From the NCBI GenBank assembly GCA_003695285.1, contig RFIL01000237.1:1-6655 (forward strand): a stretch of DNA of 6,655 bases, given 5' to 3'. Below the pieces are notes generated by a model. The model saw only the letters and a list, made by a program, of their open reading frames with translations. It was not told the origin of the DNA and did no database searches. This DNA comes from Calditrichota bacterium. GTDB taxonomy: Bacteria > Calditrichota > Calditrichia > RBG-13-44-9 > J075. Position numbers and translations under genes: made by a program. Below are positions 1 to 5,662 of the stretch, piece after piece. Positions within the stretch are counted from its first letter, which is position 1; each line of letters opens with the position of its first letter.

Positions 1-3000
1 TGTGAACCCAACTATCGCTATCAAATTTCCGACGTAACAGGTGACCCGCTTGCAACTGAACAATGGTATTTGCAAACCATTCATGCGGATTTGGCTCATG
101 ACATTGAAATGGGGGATGCCTCGGTATTAGTTGGGGTGATCGATACCGGAGTGGATTTTTTTCATGAGGATTTGCTTTCCAGCCTGTGGATTAACACCCC
201 GGAAGACATCAATGGCAATGGGATGTTAGATTCGCTGGACATCGATGGGATTGACCAAGATGGGAATGGCTATCCGGATGATGTCATTGGATGGGACTTT
301 ACTGATGCTCCTTTGTTTCCGGATAATGGAGATTATATGGATCCCGACCCATTCCCGATGGACGAATTTACTACTGGCCATGGGACCGTTGTCGCAGGCA
401 TCATCGCTGCCACAACAAATAATGGCGTCGGTGTCAGCGGAATTGCTCCCGGAGTTAAAATTATGGCGCTGAGAGCCGGCACGGCCAGTGGTTTTCTGGA
501 GGAGGATGATGTTGCAGAAGCCATCCTCTATGCCATCGAAAACCACTGTGATATCATTAATATGAGTTTTGGTGATGTGTCCTACTCATTTTTGTTGCAT
601 GATGTGATCGAATACGGTACAAGCCAGGGTGTGCTCTTTATTGCCGCTGCAGGAAATAACGGCTCCACGGCGCCTAACTATCCTGCTGCCTATGATGAGA
701 CAATTTCCGTGGGAGCCACCAATGAAGAAAATATTCTGGCTGGATTTTCAAACTATGGGAATAGTTTGTCTCTGGTGGCGCCTGGGGTAAACATCTTTTC
801 CACCCGCATAGGCGATGAGTATGGTTCTCAATCCGGTACCTCTTTTGCCGCACCAATGGTGACCGCAGCAGCAGCGCTGATAAAATCGCATCAACCGGAA
901 GCGAATCGTGAGGATATTACCGGTGCCATATTAAGTTCCTGCAATGACCTTGGTTTGCCAGGCTGGGATATTTTCTACGGACATGGGTTATTGAACATTG
1001 TCAATGCACTTCAGATATCCAATCAGGGATTTGCACATATTATCTCTCCATCAACTACCAGTGGAGTTTCTCAAAATCTTGTACCCATTCTGGGAACTGC
1101 CATGGGCGGCAATCTCCTCTCCTATACTCTAAAATATGGCATGGGCGAATCCCCCATTAATTGGGAAACCATCACAGAAGTGGAGGGGCATGCCGTAATA
1201 AACGATACTCTGGGCATCTGGGATACTGCCAATCTCGTCGATACTTCTTATACACTGGAGTTGAGAGTCAAACAATTTCAACAGAACGATTTAATTCATC
1301 GTGTCGTGGTTTATGTGGATCATACTCCCCCTTTGATCATTGGCTTAGATACGCTCTCTTTATATCTGGGAGCAAAACGCGGTAAAATGATTCGGATTTC
1401 TACCGATGAACCGGCGCAGGTGAACATATCCTTCCGCAGAAAAGGTGATACTCAGTTTATCCTGGAGAAACAATCACCATATTTTAGAAGGGAACATTTT
1501 TTCCTGTTAAGCCAGGAAGACCTTTCTGGTGAACTGGAATTTTTCATAACCCTTGAGAATGCTGCAGGATTAGAAACCATAGATGATAATAACGGTCAAT
1601 ATTATCCGCTCTTTCTCAATAGGGAATACCCGGATCAGAGAATCATTAGCCAGCGCGAAACATCTCCTTTCCGTGGATATTTTTCACCTCAAATCGTGGA
1701 TATCAATCACAATCAACAACCCGAATTAATTATCTCCAGGTTTGTTGAAGAAGATAATTTTGGTCCCCTGGCTGTGTTAGAATTTCTGAATGGTGACTGG
1801 TCATTGAGATTGGAGACAGAATTTCCAGCCATTCCCAGAGATGTGGGAGTTGTTCAGCCGGATGGGGGGGAAGAGATCCTGGCCGGATTTGGGAATCTCT
1901 CTTTACTATTGGGTGGCAACACTTCTCATTCCTTCCCTAATAAGGTGACATGGAGTGATACAACCGATCTCTGGGGAAGCCGACTCGTAAATATTGACAA
2001 TGATTCTTCAAAAGAATTACTGGGGCTCAAGGGAGGGATATGGAAGATATTTGAGTTTAATAGCAGCTATGATCTGATTGAATTGCAAACTCTACAGGAC
2101 AGCAGTTTACAGAATTCAATTTATGGGGTTCCCTGGGCTGAGGTTGCTGATGTAGATCGGGATGGAGACACTGATATTTTCTTTGATGTCTTCGAGGGAA
2201 ACATTTATCGGTTCGAGCAAACTCCTGATGGTACCTTTCAAAAAATATGGTCAGGTTCAATGAAGGGGCGTGGCGGTATGGCATTATTTAAAGTTGGTGA
2301 TGTAACCGGGGATTCACTGCAGGAGTTAATTACCGTGGGAGCAAATGTTCCGGAAACAATCACAGAATCCAATGCCATTGCCCGATACTGGACGATAACC
2401 ATCTGGGAACCAGAAGCCGAAAATAGTATGAATATCTTCCTCAGAGATAATATCCACTCTGTGACCATCGAACCAGGGGTTCAAAATGGTCTCTCTATCG
2501 GGGATTTGAATAATGACGGTAAAGATGAAATCATCCTGAGCCTTTTCCCCAATTTATATGTTTTTGGGGTCTCTCAGTCTCAACTGGAACTGTTATGGTT
2601 TGCAGAAGGATTTAATAGTAATTCTCCTTTAGTGTATGATCTCGATGGGAATGGTTTAATGGATGTTCTGGTAAATTCTAACACCGGTATACAGAGATTT
2701 GAATCCTCTTTAAACGAAAATCGACCCGCTCCACCGGTCGGTCTCTCTGCTATCCCGATGAATACTCAGGAAATACAGCTCGAGTGGGTACCTAATGGTT
2801 CGGTGGAATTTTTCAACATCTATCGAGCAGTGGAAAATGCTCCTTTAAACTGGTACGATTCTACCAGAGTTGCCTTCTATCGTGATGTGAATGTTGAAGA
2901 GGGCGTACGATATCGATATGTTGTCACCCAGATTGATTCCGGTTTTCAAAATCCGGAAAGTCGATATTCTCCGGTCGTGGAAGCAATACCGAATGACCCT

Positions 3001-3867
3001 CCCCAGGTGGAAAGGATTTCCGGGGTGACCAGCCGTCAATTGATTCTGCAATATTCCGAACCCATGGAAGAAAATGCCTTTGATGTTCAACATTATGAAT
3101 TAACCAATGGAATGCATCCGGGAAGCGCTATCAGAGGCAGCAATCGTCAGGAGGTATTGTTGTCTTTTGTGCAACCCCTTGATTTCGGAGAACATGTGCT
3201 AAAAATTTTCGGGGTATCGGATTTACAACGAACCCCTCTAACTCAGGATACTCTTTACATACCCTTCCAGGTCACAGAAGAGGAAGAAAGTTTCTATGCT
3301 AACTATGTCCAGTTAATTTCCAAAAATCGTCTTCTGTTGGAGTTTAGTCAAAAAGTGGATACTTCTTCGGCGCTGAATCCAATGAATTACCAATTATCCC
3401 CTGATGACAGGGTGATTGAGGTGGAAATAGATCCAAGTTCTCCAAAACGGGTATGGTTGACCCTTACCGGAGAAAATCGAATGGGAAATCTGGGGGTGCC
3501 CTATTATCTTACAGTGCAGAATGTGAAAAGTTGGATGCAAGTACCGTTAGCATCTGACAGGCCCCAAACATTTCTGATCAAACAGGATGTATCAACCCTG
3601 AAGGATGTATTGGTATATCCCAATCCTTATGATCGCACCCGAGTGAATCAACCTTTGATTTTTGCGCATTTGCCTCAAGGCAGTGAAGTCTTTATATTCT
3701 CAAGCTCCGGGGAATTCCTGCGAAAATTAGATGGCTCTGTCATCTCCGGAGGCTTAAGATGGGATCTGCGGAATGAGCAAGGAGAAGAGGTTGGGAGTGG
3801 TGTGTATGTGTATATAGTGCGTCATAACGGAGTGGAGAAAAAAGGTAAAATATTAATTGTAAACTAA
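1..3867 (+). CDS. Secreted multidomain subtilisin-like (S8) serine protease with type IX sorting-like C-terminus, 5' partial
   Basis: The reading frame is open from base 1 to the TAA at 3865-3867, so the N-terminus (signal peptide and any propeptide) lies before the window. An internal TTG at 70 is not the start, because the text before it (DPLATEQWYLQ) is typical of the beginning of a subtilase domain. The catalytic set is complete: Asp in VIDTGVD (142-144), His in GHGT (379-381), oxyanion Asn in AAGNNG (655-657) and Ser in GTSFAAP (841-843). Between Asp and His lie two Asp/Asn/Gly-rich, EF-hand-like loops (205-282), probably calcium sites. After the peptidase domain (to about 1011) come a Gly/Trp-containing beta domain (about 1030-1330), a further beta-rich part, six FG-GAP/VCBS-like repeats (about 1687-2673), a fibronectin III-like domain (about 2722-3000), two Ig-like domains (about 3001-3560) and a C-terminal domain opening with VYPNPY (3613-3630) and ending in GVYVYIV and KGKILIVN. 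Inference: it is exported, anchored or released by a type IX-like system, and degrades extracellular protein. Its substrate is unknown. Confidence 0.93.
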   Translation, partial: CEPNYRYQISDVTGDPLATEQWYLQTIHADLAHDIEMGDASVLVGVIDTGVDFFHEDLLSSLWINTPEDINGNGMLDSLDIDGIDQDGNGYPDDVIGWDFTDAPLFPDNGDYMDPDPFPMDEFTTGHGTVVAGIIAATTNNGVGVSGIAPGVKIMALRAGTASGFLEEDDVAEAILYAIENHCDIINMSFGDVSYSFLLHDVIEYGTSQGVLFIAAAGNNGSTAPNYPAAYDETISVGATNEENILAGFSNYGNSLSLVAPGVNIFSTRIGDEYGSQSGTSFAAPMVTAAAALIKSHQPEANREDITGAILSSCNDLGLPGWDIFYGHGLLNIVNALQISNQGFAHIISPSTTSGVSQNLVPILGTAMGGNLLSYTLKYGMGESPINWETITEVEGHAVINDTLGIWDTANLVDTSYTLELRVKQFQQNDLIHRVVVYVDHTPPLIIGLDTLSLYLGAKRGKMIRISTDEPAQVNISFRRKGDTQFILEKQSPYFRREHFFLLSQEDLSGELEFFITLENAAGLETIDDNNGQYYPLFLNREYPDQRIISQRETSPFRGYFSPQIVDINHNQQPELIISRFVEEDNFGPLAVLEFLNGDWSLRLETEFPAIPRDVGVVQPDGGEEILAGFGNLSLLLGGNTSHSFPNKVTWSDTTDLWGSRLVNIDNDSSKELLGLKGGIWKIFEFNSSYDLIELQTLQDSSLQNSIYGVPWAEVADVDRDGDTDIFFDVFEGNIYRFEQTPDGTFQKIWSGSMKGRGGMALFKVGDVTGDSLQELITVGANVPETITESNAIARYWTITIWEPEAENSMNIFLRDNIHSVTIEPGVQNGLSIGDLNNDGKDEIILSLFPNLYVFGVSQSQLELLWFAEGFNSNSPLVYDLDGNGLMDVLVNSNTGIQRFESSLNENRPAPPVGLSAIPMNTQEIQLEWVPNGSVEFFNIYRAVENAPLNWYDSTRVAFYRDVNVEEGVRYRYVVTQIDSGFQNPESRYSPVVEAIPNDPPQVERISGVTSRQLILQYSEPMEENAFDVQHYELTNGMHPGSAIRGSNRQEVLLSFVQPLDFGEHVLKIFGVSDLQRTPLTQDTLYIPFQVTEEEESFYANYVQLISKNRLLLEFSQKVDTSSALNPMNYQLSPDDRVIEVEIDPSSPKRVWLTLTGENRMGNLGVPYYLTVQNVKSWMQVPLASDRPQTFLIKQDVSTLKDVLVYPNPYDRTRVNQPLIFAHLPQGSEVFIFSSSGEFLRKLDGSVISGGLRWDLRNEQGEEVGSGVYVYIVRHNGVEKKGKILIVN

Positions 3868-3880
3868 CTCGAAAGTGCTT

Positions 3881-4564
3881 ATGAAAAAGAGAAACTCAAA
3901 GTCAAACAAAGAGCAATTTCACCTGAAAAATGGCGATGGAGCATTGTTAGTAGGTTTAACCGGTGGGATGGGATGTGGTCAAACCACAGTTGGAAAATTT
4001 TTTGAGAAGTTTGGAGCGCGGGTGATCAATGCCGATTTACTGGCTCGTGAAGTGGTCAATAAGAACGAGGAAGTACGAAAAGAGTTACAAAAAGCATTCG
4101 GTAAGGGTATTTTTTACCGAAATGGAAAATTAAAACGTAAATATCTGGCTCACCTGGTCTTTGAAGATGAAGCGAAATTACAACGTCTGAACCGTATTGT
4201 ACACCCCCGGATGGTTGAACGGGTCATCGAAGAAATTGAGTCTGCCCGTGATTCAGGGAAGTATTCGATTATCGTCGTGGACGCTGCTCTCATTTACGAA
4301 GTGAATCTTGAACATATGTTTGATGTTATTGTAGTAGTGGCTTCTCAGATGAAACATCGGATTGAACGAATTAAAGAGCGAGATGGTTTGCCGGAAAAAG
4401 AAATAAGAAATCGTATTGCCCGACAGTTGCCCATCCAGGATAAGATCAAATGGGCGGATATTGTTATTCATAACAATGGTACACTGGAACAGTTAGAAGC
4501 ACGTGCAAGGGCTGTGTACAACAAATTATTAAAAATGCAAAAACAACACGCTCAAACTGTGTGA
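3881..4564 (+). CDS. coaE: Dephospho-CoA kinase family protein with altered P-loop
   Basis: CoaE phosphorylates the ribose 3'-hydroxyl of dephospho-CoA with ATP, the last step of coenzyme A synthesis, in the cytoplasm. From the ATG at 3881 the product has 227 residues, slightly longer than the usual 200 or so because of a Lys-rich 20-residue N-terminal extension. Family marks are GLTGG followed by the P-loop (residues 25-36), the VINADLLAREVV segment (48-59), the HPRM segment, a long helix, RIERIKERDG, and the end pattern Q...K...ADIVIHNNG. Two positions differ from the usual pattern. The P-loop reads GCGQTT where GSGKS/T is expected (Gln34, codon CAA 3980-3982), and the first Asp of the usual DAD is Asn50, while the second Asp (Asp52, the presumed catalytic base) is kept. 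The usual PLL(F)E motif is also changed, to AALIYE. A GTG at 3875 in frame is a possible alternative start. ATG is preferred because GAAAG lies 5 bases before it, although that ribosome site is weak. The 13-base gap from the protease suggests cotranscription. Family assignment is firm. Full kinase activity is not proven. Confidence 0.88.
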   Translation: MKKRNSKSNKEQFHLKNGDGALLVGLTGGMGCGQTTVGKFFEKFGARVINADLLAREVVNKNEEVRKELQKAFGKGIFYRNGKLKRKYLAHLVFEDEAKLQRLNRIVHPRMVERVIEEIESARDSGKYSIIVVDAALIYEVNLEHMFDVIVVVASQMKHRIERIKERDGLPEKEIRNRIARQLPIQDKIKWADIVIHNNGTLEQLEARARAVYNKLLKMQKQHAQTV

Positions 4565-4597
4565 TAGCAAGATATCTGGAGTGGGCATTCAATCGTC

Positions 4598-5077
4598 TCA
4601 GGCGTGTTGAAGAGATTGAACTTCCTCTATTTCTTTTGTTTGTAAGAGATGCTGAATATCTAAGAGTAACAGGAGTCGGTCTTCATATTGGGTGATACCG
4701 CTAATATATCGAGCCTGAGGATGTGTGGTGATTTCTGGAAGTGTTTCAATAGTGGTTTTATCTATATATAATACCTCTTTAACCTGATCTACTAATAGCC
4801 CTATTTCGTTACCATTTAACTCTACGACGACGATACGACTTAGCTTGTCGATTTCTTTTTCACTTAAATTGAAGCATTTTCTGAGATCAACAACCGGGAT
4901 AATCTTTCCTCGTAAATTGATGACGCCCGGTACATAATGTGGGGTATTGGGAACCTTACAAATCTGAGATGTTTTTAAAATTTCTATAACAAAGCGTATG
5001 TGAATGGCATATTCCTCATTATCCAATAGAAAAGTAACGAGCTGCAGTTGGGCATCCTTGCTATCAAACTCTGACAT
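4598..5077 (-). CDS. cheW: CheW-like chemotaxis coupling protein
   Basis: CheW is a cytoplasmic adaptor that bridges chemoreceptors (MCPs) and the histidine kinase CheA in the chemosensory array. The 159-residue product is a single CheW domain of normal length. Visible marks are LVTFLLDNEEYAI at the N-terminus (residues 13-25), the hallmark GVINLRGKIIPVVDLR (51-66), with the conserved Arg of NLRG at 56, an IGLLVDQVKEV strand (92-102), and the closing ISGI...RLLLLLDIQHLL (125-145). There is no CheY-like receiver domain, so it is CheW and not CheV. The ATG at 5075-5077 is supported by a strong Shine-Dalgarno just upstream. The gene runs against coaE, with the two stops separated by 33 bases. 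No other chemotaxis gene is in the window, so its partners must be encoded elsewhere. Confidence 0.95.
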   Translation of the reverse strand: MSEFDSKDAQLQLVTFLLDNEEYAIHIRFVIEILKTSQICKVPNTPHYVPGVINLRGKIIPVVDLRKCFNLSEKEIDKLSRIVVVELNGNEIGLLVDQVKEVLYIDKTTIETLPEITTHPQARYISGITQYEDRLLLLLDIQHLLQTKEIEEVQSLQHA

Positions 5078-5080
5078 CTA

Positions 5081-5088
5081 ACCTCCTC
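5081..5088 (-). promoter_or_regulatory. Ribosome binding site of cheW
   Basis: On the minus strand GAGGAGGT lies 3 bases before the cheW ATG (about 4-5 bases from the GGAGG core). It is a near-perfect Shine-Dalgarno and fixes the start at 5077. Confidence 0.85.
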
Positions 5089-5115
5089 AACAAATAAGTT
5101 GTTTTTTTGTTTTCA

Positions 5116-5142
5116 TTATCGTGAACGGGTAAGAAATGTTTA
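5116..5142 (-). promoter_or_regulatory. Candidate sigma-28 (FliA/SigD-type) promoter of cheW
   Basis: Read on the minus strand, TAAA (5139-5142) is followed after exactly 15 bases by CACGATAA (5116-5123). The known flagellar/chemotaxis sigma-28 consensus is TAAA-N15-GCCGATAA, so the -35 core and spacing match and the -10 matches at 6 of 8 positions. A start near 5109 would give a leader of about 30 bases that contains the ribosome site. CheW genes commonly belong to this regulon, which supports the call. The two mismatches at the front of the -10 and the unknown sigma repertoire of this organism limit confidence. Confidence 0.45.
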
Positions 5143-5188
5143 GGTAACACTGAGATAAGACAAATTCTCTCAATTCTACAATAATTGA

Positions 5189-5217
5189 ATTTTGCTATCA
5201 AAGTAGGAAGTGGTCAA
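5189..5217 (-). promoter_or_regulatory. Weak alternative sigma-70-like promoter for cheW
   Basis: On the minus strand TTGACC (5212-5217) and CAAAAT (5189-5194) are separated by 17 bases. The -35 matches the housekeeping consensus at 5 of 6 positions and the -10 at 4 of 6. It would give a leader of about 100 bases. In AT-rich DNA such a match can arise by chance, so it is listed only as the competitor to the sigma-28-like site. Confidence 0.22.
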
Positions 5218-5240
5218 ACGAGAACATCATTGATAAAATG

Positions 5241-5290
5241 AAAATTGAAAAAAAGAACCAAAAAAATTTTAAAAATTTTAATTTTTTTAT
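5241..5290. repeat. Phased A/T tracts, probable intrinsically curved DNA
   Basis: Runs of A, or A followed by T, begin at about 5241, 5248, 5260, 5271 and 5280. The last four are spaced 9-12 bases apart, close to one helical turn. This arrangement is known to bend DNA. The stretch lies between the cheW promoter region and the plus-strand terminator segment, so it could act as an upstream element or a nucleoid-protein site. No function can be read directly from the sequence. Confidence 0.4.
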
Positions 5291-5415
5291 AAAGTCATCA
5301 TCTTCAAAACCGATAATCTATCGTGGGATAAGAACATTAGCTTCCTCCCACATAGGCCTCCTCCAATGACTATGGTCCTTTGAGCCGGCGGTGAGCTCAA
5401 AGGACCATTTTTTTT
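5281..5415 (+). ncRNA. Candidate small RNA ending in an intrinsic terminator
   Basis: A strong plus-strand terminator (5372-5415) has no plus-strand gene between coaE and itself, which suggests a short noncoding transcript. In front of it lie a 5-bp hairpin (CGATA 5311-5315 with TATCG 5319-5323), an overlapping alternative 6-bp hairpin (GTGGGA 5323-5328 with TCCCAC 5346-5351), and two pyrimidine-rich segments, CTTCCTCCCAC (5341-5351) and CCTCCTCC (5357-5364). Known regulatory RNAs such as staphylococcal RsaE carry similar C-rich unpaired segments that bind Shine-Dalgarno sequences. A weak promoter, TTGAAA (5245-5250), 17 bases, TTTAAA (5268-5273), would start the RNA near 5280. The 5' end is a guess. 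The segment does not resemble any riboswitch or RNA family I recognise. On the other strand it could instead be part of a cheW leader. Confidence 0.3.
5372..5415 (+). terminator. Strong Rho-independent terminator
   Basis: ATGGTCCTTTGAGC (5372-5385) pairs perfectly over 14 bases with GCTCAAAGGACCAT (5395-5408) around a 9-base loop, and is followed by a run of eight T (5408-5415). On the opposite strand the hairpin is not followed by T, so it acts on plus-strand transcripts. The nearest plus-strand gene upstream is coaE, about 800 bases away, and cheW lies between them in the opposite direction. The hairpin must therefore end either a small RNA made in the spacer, read-through from coaE, or an attenuated early transcript towards gcvT. 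Confidence 0.88.
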
Positions 5416-5662
5416 GCTGTTTTTATCCAGTAGATCTCTTTCATGCAGACAAAAATTAAGAATTTCCCTTAATTAATTCTTTTTCTATTGCATTTTACTG
5501 TTGCCATTCACTATTATTTTTTGAATTTATACATTACGAATTCACTGAATATGTCAGTTAGAAAACCTTAAGAGCGTTGTTTTTTAATGGTTGTGAATTC
5601 TTGCAGAACAAAAAGAACAGTTATTCAGGAGTGTTATACAAAATTTTTCCCAGGAGGAGAAT
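5416..5662 (+). other. AT-rich leader region before gcvT
   Basis: No credible gene is seen in these 247 bases. They must hold the gcvT promoter unless gcvT is read through the terminator. The best housekeeping-type match is TTGCAT (5488-5493), 18 bases, TATTAT (5512-5517), with a poor -35, so it is not called as a promoter. A weak 7-bp hairpin, AATTAAG (5454-5460) with CTTAATT (5468-5474), is followed by T-rich sequence. GAATTCAC (5538-5545) and GTGAATTC (5593-5600) form a spaced 8-bp inverted repeat. The conserved core of a glycine riboswitch, common before glycine cleavage genes, is not seen. Confidence 0.4.
5653..5659 (+). promoter_or_regulatory. Ribosome binding site of gcvT
   Basis: GGAGGAG lies 3 bases before the ATG at 5663, within AGGAGGAG (5652-5659). 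It is strong and decides the gcvT start. Its seven bases are exactly complementary to CTCCTCC at 5358-5364 in the candidate small RNA. Confidence 0.85.

Noticed and set aside
70..72. TTG as the start of the protease
   Set aside because: The frame is open to base 1 and the residues before it match the usual beginning of a subtilase domain. The gene starts before the window.
2057..3093. Minus-strand open frames inside the protease gene
   Set aside because: They are shadows of the conserved plus-strand reading frame, with no ribosome sites or motifs of their own.
3875..3877. GTG as the start of coaE
   Set aside because: It adds only two residues and has a poorer ribosome site than the ATG at 3881. 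It cannot be fully excluded.
4544..4609. CAACACGC (4544-4551) and GCGTGTTG (4602-4609) as a terminator between coaE and cheW
   Set aside because: The 8-bp stem would need a 50-base loop and has no T-run after it. Both arms lie in coding sequence.
5318..5353. Eleven-codon minus-strand ORF (MWEEANVLIPR) behind GGAGGAGG at 5357-5364
   Set aside because: It has a good Shine-Dalgarno, though with only 3 bases before the ATG. It is very short, has no promoter I can point to, and the poly-T run shows the neighbouring hairpin works on the other strand. It remains the main alternative reading: a leader peptide far upstream of cheW.
5366..5383. Five-codon plus-strand ORF (MTMVL) entering the terminator stem, as an attenuation leader peptide
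   Set aside because: There is no ribosome site before it (the sequence is CCTCCTCC, the reverse of one), no amino-acid repeat pattern and no adjacent biosynthetic gene.
5416..5662. Glycine riboswitch before gcvT
   Set aside because: I looked for the conserved glycine-aptamer core motifs here and in 5090-5415 and found none.
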